Positions 36,435 to 47,697 of a DNA stretch of 64,000 nucleotides are shown one piece after another (within the stretch, counting starts at the first letter, position 1; the number at the start of each line of letters is the position of its first letter). The stretch comes from Emergomyces orientalis (Eukaryota; Ascomycota; Eurotiomycetes; Onygenales; Ajellomycetaceae). The position numbers were made by a program, and so were the translations under genes. The DNA lies in NCBI GenBank assembly GCA_002110485.1, contig MOWL01000069.1:186001-250000 (forward strand), given 5' to 3'. Under the pieces are notes generated by a model that made no database searches, was not told the origin of the DNA, and was given only the letters and a program-made list of their open reading frames with translations.

Positions 36435-37716
36435 GATTTCTTTGAGTATATTAGATAATTAGTCAAATTAAATAGTATTCTCAGATTTTTGCTATTTTTT
36501 CTACTAGAAATAGTATCTAGATTAGATTTTTCAAGAGAATCTAATAAACTAATATTGATTTTTAAAGATAAATCAATTAAATCTTCACAGACTTCTTTCT
36601 TGTGCTACAAAATGAAGAGAAAAGAATTGATTTCAATGAATAATAAATTATTCAATTGAAATGACAGTTTTTGAAAGAAAAACTGACAAAATAAATCAAT
36701 TTTTTGCAGAGAAATTGATAAAAACTATTCAGAAATATTCAATATTCTAAACTTCTCCCCACATATCAAGTATGCAGCTCAAAATTGAGATTATTTTCAA
36801 AAACTGAATCAGTCACTGAAGTAAAGAAATATGAATTTGTGTAGAATTTTCTTGATTTATTTACTCAGAGCTAAATCAAGAAAAACACTCTAACTCTTGC
36901 AAATTTTGTCTTTTTCAATTTAAAAAGCTTCTCAAAATTTCTGCTTGAAATAGGCCCCACCTCAAATCAAGATTGTATTCCTGAAATATCAATATGAATT
37001 AATACTGAATAGATTTCCTTTTCTATTCAAATTAATCTCATATATTTTACTAGATAGCTCTTAATAAATGTAATTTATTAAGTCACACAGATGAGTATGC
37101 AAATGAAGAATCAACAGACTAAATCTGTACTATTTTCTTATATAATAATATATATATATACAAGTATGTATATATATTACTTGCAGGGACCAAGCTATTT
37201 TTTTAAACACTGATATTTCCACTTTTTCTCGTTCCGTTTTGTAGAGAGGGTAGGTTCCGGGGAATTTCTGATTGAAGGGTAGGTCACGTGTGATCTGTGC
37301 TGAGGTATTTTTTTGTCACTTTTCTGCCGGGCGAGGTAGGGCGGTACAGGGAAAAGACTTGGCACTGGTGCAAAGGAACATGAAAATCAATCAGAGTTTT
37401 CACGCAGGTTTTGACAATGAATTGTTCAGAAAGAGATGGTCGGAATGAATTCAAAATTGAGACAGTTGTAATATCTGGTTTGTTCTAGCTTCTATCAAAA
37501 TTCTATGTAAATTGGGCCGAAACTGATGATGTTATGTGATGAAGTGTGATTTTCTTTCCCCTTAGGGGTTGCAAACACGTTTTCCTCAATAGCTTCACCA
37601 ACTCGCGCTCAATTTTAATAAAAAGTGAATAAATTGCTTTCTCAAACAAGAGCTTTCAAATGGATGTCTTTTCGTCTTCTAATTCGAAGAATTGGGCTGG
37701 TTCGGGGGAAAGCGTT

Positions 37717-38207
37717 TTTGTGACTCTCTTGAAGATTCAGAACATATCTTAATGAATTGCTCATTAAATCAAGAACTTAGAGCTGAACTGAGATATAAAT
37801 ATAAGCTGAGAGAAATGAATATGAAACTACTATTTTCAACTGAAATAGACAGTCAATATTTAATTGATTTTCTCAATGAAACTCAAATAGCTACTAGAAA
37901 TCAATTCTATTTCAAAGATGAAAATATAAATGAATGAGAATCTGAAATATTCTTTATAAAAATTACTAGATATTATATAATATCTCACTATTTCTTTTGT
38001 GTTAGAGTCTGTCTTTTATTTCCTTTGTATTCATGTCATGAGTTATTTTGTCTATCATTAATTTATTTTCTTTGTAATCACTTGAAAATTATATGAAAAA
38101 AAGAGAATATAAATAATCTTCAAAAATATTTATAAATAAATAAAAAAAAAAGAAAAATCAATTTGCTGACTATTCTGGGCTGGAATTCAAGTATTGCAAG
38201 TGCTATT
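37717..38207 (+). mobile_element. NLR-2c, 3' segment, first part
   Basis: Sense-oriented 3' end of NLR-2 starting at the equivalent of 28985: C-terminal knuckle (CDSLEDSEHILMNC), stop at about 37937, then 3' UTR. It is cut at ATTGCAAGTGCTATT (38193-38207) by the NLR-3 insertion and continues at 49208. Confidence 0.85.
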
Positions 38208-38283
38208 ATTATTATTATTATATTATACACCACTTAATCTCAGGGATATGTGGGAAACTATCTATTTTATCTAACAAGGAAAA

Positions 38284-38529
38284 TGTAACAGGCCTATGCC
38301 GAAGAGCTCGGCACTAATATAGGTCTTATATAACAAAAAGTAGAAAATGTTAAGGAAAAGAAAAGAAAAGAAAAAGCATTTGAGTGTGAACACATGAGAT
38401 TCTTTTATGAGTCTGACAGGGCAGATAATCATATTTCTGATTGGCGTGGCCGCTAGGTCGGCAAAAACCATGGAGCTTCCATTGGCATGTGAGCGGAATG
38501 GTCTACTAACATGGGTGTAGCTCATCACA
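38284..38529 (-). repeat. Gypsy 3' LTR
   Basis: 246 bp. The ends on this strand read TGTAACAGG...CATCACA. It differs from the other LTR at ten positions by eye (about 4%), all C/T or G/A. On the minus strand the pol frame continues through it without a stop. Confidence 0.92.
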
Positions 38530-38550
38530 TTAGCCCCCCCTTCTCTCGAG
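38530..38550 (-). other. Gypsy polypurine tract
   Basis: On the minus strand GAGAGAAGGGGGGG followed by CTAA, directly before the 3' LTR; the priming site for plus-strand DNA. Confidence 0.8.
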
Positions 38551-41500
38551 CTCAGCGCCTTCCATTGATCAAGAGCCGCTGTCTCGGACAATGCCGAACC
38601 CGCAGTCCATGATGGGCGATTGTAGCTCACCCATTTCATGAGGTATTGTTGGCTGCGGCCACAGGGTTGTTTGTCCAGTATCTCTTCGATCTCCCATTCA
38701 AGCTCGTTGTCCTCCCCCATGATGCCTGGCGGCTGCCAGTCAGAGATTGTTTGAGAGGGGAATGAGTCAGTGGCCACTCAGTGTAAGAGATTCATATGAA
38801 AGACATCATGAATACCAGAGAGAGTGTTCAGGCAGTAGTTATGACTGTCTAGAACTTCCAGGACTTCATATTTCGCGTGTCGGTAGTCCAGCGTGCGCGA
38901 CGGGCGTGTGGTTCGAATATTCTTGAGACTGAGCCAAACTAGATCACCAATCTTATACTGTTCGGCGGGGTCTTGTCGTACATTGGCTTGATCTTCTTGA
39001 TCTTGTTTGGCGCTCGCCATTGATGCTTCCGCCCAGTCGCGGGCGTCTCAGAGCTTTGTTACTATATTATCAGCGACCTCAATGGGGTTGCACGGGTTCA
39101 TTGAGAGTTGTGTGGATTCTTGAAGATCTAGTATTTCCATATTGTAGCCATGCATGAGAAAGAATGGGCTCACACCAGTGAAAACTGTGTCCCGGCCATT
39201 GATTGTGACTTCCGCGTGGAGGAGTAGGTCATGCCAGTCATCTTGCAGATAATTACAGAACTTACGAAGATAATTCTTTACTGTCTGTATTGCTCACTCT
39301 GAGGAACCGTCAGTCTCTGAATGATAGGCAGTTGATAGATGGTGTGTGATCTTCAGTAACTGGCAGATTCTCGTCCACAGGGTGCTTACAAACTGTTGGC
39401 CTCGGTCTGACACAATTGATCTTGGCAGTCCATGCATTCGGTAGAATGGGCTTCGTAGGAAAGCTTCAGCAACCTGTTCTGTATCTATCTTATTGCAGAG
39501 TTCTAGTATTACACTCTTGCTTAGGCAGTCAACAATAATCATGATGTTCTTGCATTCTTTGCTCTCAGAGAGGTTCACTGTGAAATTGATGGCAACATCT
39601 TGCCATATTTGGTCTGAAATGTTGAGTGGTTTGAGGAGGCCTTTCTGACGGTCCTTCCATGAGATGACTGACAAGCAGTAATTGCAGTTTTGAATGAAGT
39701 ATTGAATGCTATTTGAGATCTCAGGCCAGTAGAATTCTCATGATATCATTCAGTATAGCTGTTCATGGCCCGGGTGGCCAGACATGCGTGAGTCGTGCGT
39801 CTCTTGCATGATTCGCGTGCGTAATGTTTCAGACTGCGGGACCCAACATCGTCCACAGAATTGAAGAGTGTTATTGTTGTCAATGAAGCATTCAGATATG
39901 TCAGTTCTCACGTGTAGTTCTGGGGGGAATCAGGGTGCCTTCCAGCGTACGGCATCAGTGAGAGCTTGGAGCTGTTTGTCAGCGAGAGCTGACAGACACC
40001 ACAGCTCATTCAGTGATGTTTCAGAAGGTGCTTCAGAGGGTGTCTCAGAAGGGATGTCAGAGACATCAGCAATGTCAGGGGTGATTCAGAGTGGGAGTGT
40101 TCTGACTACTGACACATGAATGGTTCCATGTGCAGTCTTATCATGATTAATCAGTATTCTTGGGTCCAAGATTCGGTGTTCACAGTTGGTCCAGCGGGTG
40201 TCCACTGCATTGAATGGCATGTCTTGCTCTTGTCAGGAGAGTGCGTCCGCCATGGAGTTCTCTGAGCCGGGGCGGTAGTGTATTGTAAAATGAAAGCAGC
40301 TAAGAAGCTCTGACCAGCGCATCTGACATTCTGTGAGCTTACAAGTGGTTGTGAAGTGCTTGAGATTCTTATAATCAGTTATTATCTCAAACTTCACAAC
40401 ACTGTGAAGCTCAGAGTCCCATTCTTCAAGACAGCAAATTATAGCAAGGAGTTCTTTGTCATAGATCTCATAGTTACACTCAGCAGGACTGAGTTTCTTG
40501 AACATGAAGGCACATGGTTGTAGAACATCTTCATCATTATATTGCAGTATGGCTCCTCCTGTAACATAACCGGAGGAGTCAGCTTCCACAATCATGTCGC
40601 GGTCGGGATCGAATGTCACTAGTAGGGGTGTGCTGATGAACATCTTTTTCATTCGTACAAAGGCGGCCTCGGCGGCCGCTGACCAGTGGAAGACTGATTC
40701 CTTCTTGGTGAGCTCTGTGAGCGGTCAGGCAATCTCTGAGAAGTTTTGTATAAATCACTGATAGAAGTTGACAAATTCAATGAAGCTGTGTACACTCTTC
40801 ACAGTGCGTGGGGCTTCTCATTCAAGAATAGCAGAGACCTTTTCAGAATCCATCCGAATGCCCTTACCTGCTTCTATGATGAAGCCCAGGTATTTTGTAG
40901 TCTTAACTTCGAAATCACATTTGTCTATGTCTATCAGCAGGCTGGCTTCACAGAGCTGCTGTAACACCTTCTGAACATGTTCTTGATGCTCTTTTCAGAA
41001 GCCATCAGTGAAGATAAGAATGTCATTCAGATACATGAACATGAACTCATCAAGGAAATCTTGCAGTGCTCAATTAATATATTTCTGAAAGGTGCTAGGG
41101 GCGTTAGCTAGCCCGAACGGTGTGACTACCCACTCAAAGAGACCATATCAGGTCCGAAAAGTGGTTAGCCATTCATCACCTTCAGTGATGCAGATCTTAT
41201 GAAATGCAGCGACCACATCCAGCTTGGTGAATCATTGAGCGCGCTCGATGCGAGCAAGTGTCTCATTGATGAGGGGTAGAGGATATTGATCCTTCTTCAT
41301 GAGGCAGTTCAGCCCTCAATAGTCTACACAAAATCGGAGCCCGCCGCCTGGCTTCTTGGCGAATAGGATAGGAGCTGCGGCAGGAGAATTGCTAACGCGT
41401 ATGAACCCTTTGTCTAGTAGATCATTGAGGGTCTTGCGGAGGAGAAGGAGTTCGTCTCAAGACATGCTATAGAGAGGCCCCCATGGGGGTTCAGGAGTCT

Positions 41501-42244
41501 TGCTGTCTTGCTTCTCTAGTTCAATTGTATGATCTACCTCAGGCCCTTGTAGAGGAGGTAGGTTCTCAATGGCATCATCTTTTCAGAAGACGTCTAGGTA
41601 TTCATGATATTGACGCGGGAGCTTTGCACGGGGATCAGTGTGTTTAGTGGTGGTGAGTTTGTCGAGCACTTTCTTAATGTCAGCCAAGCTGGCTGAGTAA
41701 ATTGCCATGCAGTCCCACTGCATGCAGTTCTGTTGAGAGTTCTTTCAGAGCAGTTCATAAGCATTCACAGAGATCTGCTTGAGATTCATGATGCTATGAA
41801 CATCATTCTCATGTACATGATCTTCATTAGAGAAGATGAGCATTCTGTTTCAGGTGTTCAAGAGAATGCTCTGTTCAGCTAACCAAGAGATCTCTAGCAT
41901 GAGATTGTAATCTAGGTTCTCTATCTCATATGCATAAGTGTTCTCTCGTCAGTGCCCGCCGATGTCTATATCTAATTTCACCATATAACGGGTGTAAGCA
42001 TCTTTCGGGCCGTCGAATCCAGTGAGGAGTCGGGGCTTGGGTAAAGAGATACACTGAAGGTTACGGCGTTTTACGATTGAAGATTTGATCATTGCATAAT
42101 GGCATAGACCACTGTCTACCATGGCATTCATATTGTACATGCTATCTATCACGGTAGATACAAGAATCGCGTCCATTGCCATCTTTTCTTCAAATTGTTG
42201 TTGTTCAACCTTCTCTAGCTTCTGTCAGTGAGTTTTCGCAGGAG
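38530..42244 (-). pseudogene. Gypsy pol: protease, RT, RNase H, integrase, chromodomain
   Basis: One frame from about 42182 leftwards, no frameshift. Protease-like segment (MVDSGLCHYAMI, about 42105); reverse transcriptase (FVKKPGGG-like [15 protein letters not shown] near 41345; FTKLDVVAAFHKI near 41220; catalytic core YLND instead of YLDD at 41022-41033); RNase H (EADSSGYVTGGAIL near 40570); integrase zinc-binding region near 39740, core with D in IMIIVDCLSKS and SDRGQQFVS, and an E region with HSETDGSSE; a C-terminal domain (YKIGDLVWLSLK); chromodomain (EWEIEEILD...YLMKWVSYN) near 38700-38600. I count 21 stops, all TGA, at conserved Arg (DYRGLN, FRTRYG, NFYRRF) as well as Trp (WFTKLD, LEWEAP) positions. 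Confidence 0.9.
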
Positions 42245-43432
42245 CTAGTCTTTTCCCTGTCTTGGAGCTTTCATTGAGACACTCTCTTCATCGTCGCCCA
42301 AATCCTCTTTCACTATGGTGTGGTTGATGCGGACTCTCTTAGGTGGAACATGGTCAGAACAGCAGTTGGCAGCAATGTGGCCTGTACGCTCGCAATTGAT
42401 GCAGACTCTGTGTTGTCGTCGATCGGCCGCCTCTTCAGCTGTCAGTCCAGGGACTCGGAAGCCCGGTCGGGCAGCAGAGACTCTAGCTTGAGCGTAGGTG
42501 TTTGAGTCCACCCAATCCATTGCATCTGTGTTGTTCCTGGTCGCCGGCATGTTGGCAGCTGAAGTATAATGTCTATCATCACCTGTCTGTATGCTCTTCA
42601 GCTTTGTGAGACAATCATCCAATCTTTGTAATTGAATGCAGAATGTCTTGTAAGTGAAGACTTCTTCAACACTGACAAGAGTCTTCAGTAGTTCAAATGC
42701 CAAAGCTTTCTTCAGCATGCTGATCTTCATTCAATTCTCCCAGAGTTGGCCTCCTGCTTCTAAGATCTTAGTGTCGAAATCAGGTAAAAAGGTTGTAAGA
42801 GAGGTGTTCCTCTGGCGTGCATTCTGCAGCCAGTCTAGCACCTTCTGCTGTGTTGCTGTATTCTTGAACAAGATGTCAAGTTGTTTGAAGATGTTTTCAG
42901 GCGTGCGAAGTGATGGTTCGCAGGTTTCTATTCATGAGTGGAACTTCTGTCTGGCGCGATCCTTCAGTCGGCCGTACACATACCATTCTTGATTGGTCAA
43001 GGAATCAATGGCATCTTCATTCACATCTAGCTTCGCAAGCATCTCCAACTTCCACGGCGAGTATAAGGTGAGGTCAGAAGCGTCGAAGTACATGGAAGTG
43101 CTTAGGCATTCTTTTGGTGGTCACACTGTGCTAGACTTCATTGACACCTCTACAGATTCTGCTGACAGAGGTGTTGTGGCTTCCGCGGCAGGGGTCTGAC
43201 TTGCCAGTTGTCACTGAATCTCTTCATATTGACGTTGCTGGTTCGCGTGCATGTCAGTGATCTGCTGCTGCTGCAGTTTCAACATTGTTTGAAGCCACTG
43301 TGGCATCTCATTGGTGTTCGCTGCCATTGAGGGTTTGCCAATATCGTCCATGATGGCTGACAATGTTGTGTCTTGGAATTCTTCACTGGAGGATTCTTCA
43401 GGTTCAGAGGAGTATTCATATGAAAACTTCAT
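42245..43432 (-). pseudogene. Gypsy gag with CCHC zinc knuckle
   Basis: Single frame of 396 codons from the ATG at 43432, about 0.2 kb inside the 5' LTR. The N-terminus is acidic and Ser-rich; a Gln-rich stretch (KLQQQQITD) follows. The middle is capsid-like (WYVYGRLKDRARQKF; FLPDFDTKILEAG) and the C-terminal part has the knuckle CINCERTGHIAANC near 42400. Four internal stops, all TGA (about 43209, 43130, 42930, 42735). The frame ends with TAG at 42245, probably the true end, with pol in another frame, as expected when pol is made by frameshifting or reinitiation. Confidence 0.85.
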
Positions 43433-43647
43433 ACATCTGGGGTATCAGAACTCTCAGGTCTTTCACTGATATGTCTCTTTCGTGAGATCTAGTTGCAGGG
43501 CCAAGATGATTGATGAGCAAGCTTCTTCTATCTAGTAGAGGTTCAATGACTGCTAGCTAGTTGTCTTCTTTATTTCTTACGCGTTGTTACATGTTTGGAT
43601 AGTCGAATAATCATTCCTCATAAGGATACAAATGAATGTTTTCTAAG

Positions 43648-43893
43648 TGTAACAGGCCTATGCCGAAGAGCTCGGCACTAATATAGATCTTATATAACAA
43701 AAAGTAGAAAACGTTAAGGAAAAGAAAAGAAAAGGAAAAGCATTTGAGTGTGAACACATGAGATTCTTTTATGAGCCTGGCAGGGCAGATAATCATATTT
43801 CCAATTGGCGTGGCCGCTAGGTCGGCAAAAACCATGGAGCTTCCATTGGCATGCGAGCGGAATGGTCTACTAACATGGGCGTAGCCCATCACA
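43648..43893 (-). repeat. Gypsy 5' LTR
   Basis: 246 bp, same ends as the copy at 38284, followed by target duplication GAAAA at 43894. It usually has C or G where the other LTR has T or A, so the left LTR carries more of the presumed mutations. Confidence 0.92.
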
Positions 43894-44229
43894 GAAAACC
43901 ATGCAATAAGAGAGCTTACTGCTGGATTAAAAACCTCATACACTAATAAATGTATGCAACAGTTTCTGTGAGGCTTCAGGCTACCGGGGACCAGCAACTG
44001 CTGTCCTCAAGAAGAGAAGAGAATGGGATGAGAAAAGAAAAATTAAAAATAAAGAAAATTACACTGAGCATTTTTGAAAATGCGCCCGTGTGTGAGTGAG
44101 TGAGTGAAAGACGCCAACTGCACTCTGAAGCATAGAGAGTCGCGTCTTTAGCATGAAATGAGCGTGGGGATGTGCCATGAGCACTGATTTTGTGTGGTAA
44201 GCGCGCTTTCAGCGGTTTCAGCATGGTGT

Positions 44230-47200
44230 TTATTGAGGTCTGCGTATGCTTGATTGAGATGTGATAGATTGCTGCTCCTCTGTCTGATAGACACTCAGTG
44301 TCTTTGCCAGTGAGAACTGTGGTAGAATTCCCTGTTTGATTCACCATTTTGTTAGACAGTGTAGCCCTTCTTTGGTGTTCAATAGCCATTTCTTGTTGAT
44401 TCTGCCCTCATGCAGCAGACTCCTGTGACTGTGCTGGAATCTATCACAGTGAACTATCACATGCATCACTGTTTCATTTGAATAGCCACATTCACATGCT
44501 GGTGATGGGAAATCCGGTACTCGTCTTTTATGTAGAAAGGCTGCCAGCCCTGTTTTCCCTGATCTTAGTTGAATTATCAGCGAGCTTCTGGCCTTGCTTA
44601 GGCCCTTGTGCCATTTCAGAATGCTTTTGTCTGGGGGTTGATCAAAGAGTTCACACCAGGGAGATGCTCTAGCTCTTCATTGCTTTCTTCATCTACTCAG
44701 GATTTCTTTTCGCACCCATTCATCATGTGAGAAGTGCTGTGTTGCTGCTGAATTTGTGCTTTGAGCAGTCTCTTGCTTGCTCTTTTCCATTCAAAGCTTC
44801 TCCCAATTTTCAGGCAGACTGTCTGGATGAATCACCTTCTCAATGAGTCTTCTGTGCACTGCGTCTCTTCATCTGAGTTTGACTCTCACTGCTGTGCATG
44901 TCTCTTCAATTTGTGTTGCCATTCCAGAGGCCTTCAGTCGTTTTGTGGCGCGCGCCACAACTCCATCAAGATAGATGTCCAGGGGTGGTGTGTATGTCTC
45001 TGCTTTCAGTGTGGATATTGGTGTTGCTCTGTATGCTCCAGCTACTATTCTCAGGCATTCATTCTGTGTTCTGATTAGGCCCTCTGTGCGCTGTTTATTG
45101 CGCATGCGTCCTTCGCGCTTGATGCGCGGTTGATGCCATGCCAGTGCGCTGTAAGCTATAGCTGGCCGTATGACCATGTTGTATATTGTTCTAGCTTGAT
45201 GTAGGGGGACTCCCCAGGTGGCCTGTGTTGTCTGTGATAGTGCCTTTATCTGTGACTTCATTTTTCCTGCTATAGCATCCATGTGACCTTTCCATTGAAG
45301 CTTGGAATCCAGCCATACTCCTAGAACTCTCATCACCTTCTGTGGCTTGATAACTTGCTGAGGCAGTCTCAGAGAGTGATTCAAGTTGAATCGAGTTCAG
45401 GCTCTAGTGAAGTGCATCAACTCATACTTCTGTGGAGCAAAAATTGCTTCATGTCTTCCTGCCCATTCTTCACATTCTGCGTGCACCCGTGTGAGCTGCG
45501 CGCAATTTGCTTCAGTTGATGGCCCGTATGCTATTATATTGACATCATCCACAAATCCTATGCAGCTCACTGGTCTATTCAAGGGTGAGCATATCCGGAG
45601 CAGTTCCTCATTGTAAAATAGAAAGAGAATGGGGGAGAGAGGTGATCCTTGTGATATCCCAGCTGGAATATTGAAGGCCTCAGTTTCCTGTTCTTCAAAT
45701 GTGAGCGTGGATCGTCTATCTGACATAAATGAGTGTATTCACCCTGTCAGCTGTCTTGGTAGGCCCTTCATGCGAAGAATGTGTGTGAGTCGGTCTTTGA
45801 GCACTCTATCATAAGCTTCTGAGATGTTCAATGATAGAACTGTGACCACTGTGTCTGACTCCTCCCATACTGTTCTAATTTGTGCTAGCAGTAGTGATAC
45901 TGCTGTTTCGGTTGATCTGGCCCGCCTAGCACCCATCTGTTGAGATGGCAGTAGATTGAATGTTTCCGCTAGCCGTCTGAGTTCCTGCGCGGTGGCTGAT
46001 TCTATTATTTTTCCCATTGTATTCAGTAGAGCAATGGGCCTCCATGCCTCTGCCTTTTGATAATCCCCTTTTCCTGGTTTTTTCAGTACCACTGTTCGAG
46101 CGGTCTTGAATATCTCCGGGTAGTGTTCCCATTCCCAGCATGCCAGTGTGAGCTCTGTCATAGCCTTTGTGAAGCTTGGTCCCAGCATTTTCAGAAATTC
46201 ATTGGAGACTCCATTGATACCTGGTGCTTTGTTGCTTGATAGATGTGCTATGAGCGCGGCCATTTTCTCCTCTGTGATGCTTATTGTTTCTGTTGTTTCC
46301 AGTGAGTGTTCCGCCTCCTCCATGTCCCTGTTGTCACTGACTAGTGGCAGGGGGAAGAACCTTTGTCTCAGAATCTTGGCTTTATCATCAAAGGAATTGA
46401 CTGGTGGTAGATTTTCTCTGCCTTCTACTATTAATGCTGGAATTCTTGGAGATTGTGCATGCTCATTGCTGCTTTGATGCCCCCATTTGGCCATCTTCCA
46501 TAGTAGCTTGGGCTTGGACTCTGTGCTGTGCATTAGTTCTCTGAAACTGTTTGTTTTAGTCAGTTTAACCTCTCTGTTTCTCAGGGCTCGAGCTTTAATT
46601 ATATCTGCTGCAGAGATGTTTCTGTCTTTCTTGGCTTTTTTATATTGATTGACTGTCTCTGCTACTCGAGGGGACCACCATGACCGGCTGTGTTGACTGT
46701 AGTTTGAGACTTTGACATGTTTTGCTGCTAGATCTTCCACAAATTTGACAAGATATCTTGCATAGCTGTTTATCTGATCTTTTGAAGTCAGTGCCCCTGG
46801 GCTTCTCAGTGTCTGGCAGTCCTGCGCTATCTGTTCCGGGCAGAAGTGATGCCAAGTGTGTCTTTTTCTGCTGCTATATAATGCTTTTAGCTCAAGAGTA
46901 GTTGCAATTGGCATGTGATCTGATGCCATATTTGCTTCATGTTCTAGCTTGCAGCTGATCATTTGACTGTGTAGACCAGCAGACAAAAAGATTAGATTCA
47001 CTGTGGTGCCCTGACTTTCTCTATCTTGCCAGGTGATCGTGCCTTCTGGAGTTGCTAGATGTAGATTCAAGGCACTGATTTGAGCATTGAGTTTCCAGGC
47101 CATGGCAAAGTTTTCTCTGACCCTGCTACCTCCCCAGAGAGTGTGATGTACATTAAAGTCTCCAATCACTATAACATCTGCTTGATGCGTGTTTATTTGA

Positions 47201-47697
47201 GTTTTCTGTGCGCCTGATGCTCCCTCTGCACTCTCAGTTGTTGCTTGATGCGCATTTTCCTGGTTTATTCGCGCTTCTAGCATTCTATCCGCTTCTTCAA
47301 CCACCGCTTGGAGCTGATGAATGGGTGAGTCTGGTGGCATGATTGTGTAGCTTCCTGGTGGTGACGCGTACATGTTGATGATATTGATAGGCCCACTCTC
47401 TGTCAACAGAGTAAGTACCAGTATATGAGTGGATATTGTGCTCACTCTTCAGGTCTTGACTGCAATTCTCTTGTTAATTAGAAAGCACACCTTCATGTCC
47501 TTCTGCTCCATGCCTGCTTGCCAGAATCCACAGTTGGCTGGACAGTGTGTGCCTGTTTTAGGGTGTTTTTGTATCCAGGGCTCTTGTATTGCAATCACAT
47601 CATAGTTTAATGCTGTTTCGGGCTTTGCCAAAAGAGGTCCCATAACCTTGTTTGACTTATGCACATTGTATTGTAAAATGACTAGTCTGTTCTTCAT
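44230..47697 (-). pseudogene. NLR-3 ORF2: endonuclease and reverse transcriptase
   Basis: One frame of about 1156 codons, no frameshift. Endonuclease (AIQEPWIQKHP near 47595; GDFNVHHTLWGGSR near 47165; ASDHMPI near 46925), reverse transcriptase (APGINGVSNEFLK near 46220; LNISEAYDRVLK near 45830; GISQGSPLSPILF near 45660; FVDDVNII near 45545) and a C-terminal knuckle CECGYSNETVMHVIVHC near 44490. I recognise no RNase H block, unlike NLR-1 and NLR-2, so this family may lack it. Eight internal stops are TGA, for example 47446-47448, 45727 and 45385. The start ATG overlaps the ORF1 stop. Motif A reads LNISEAYD where an Asp would be expected, a possible G to A change. Confidence 0.85.

Larger units (their letters stand above)
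32429..37716 (-). mobile_element. NLR-2c, inverted 5' segment
   Basis: Nearly perfect reverse complement of 22378-27666: 5' UTR end at 37716, ORF1, and ORF2 up to the reverse transcriptase. It joins at 37716/37717 to a sense-oriented 3' segment with TT microhomology. Order left to right is antisense (internal point to RNA 5' end), then sense 3' part with tail, the layout produced by twin priming. Together with 22378-27666 it forms inverted-repeat arms of about 5.3 kb. Confidence 0.88.
38284..43893 (-). mobile_element. Ty3/gypsy chromodomain retrotransposon, minus strand
   Basis: Complete LTR element of 5610 bp with 246-bp LTRs and a perfect 5-bp target duplication GAAAA (38279-38283 and 43894-43898), inserted in the NLR-3 3' UTR. 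It contains gag with a CCHC knuckle, then protease, reverse transcriptase, RNase H, integrase and chromodomain in one pol frame. All internal pol stops I read are TGA. No clear tRNA primer-binding site (TGG...) is seen next to the 5' LTR. Confidence 0.94.

Noticed and set aside
43976..44389. 137-codon minus-strand frame at the end of NLR-3
   Set aside because: It is in a different frame from the ORF2 C-terminus and 3' UTR; the real ORF2 frame passes through 44341 with one TGA.
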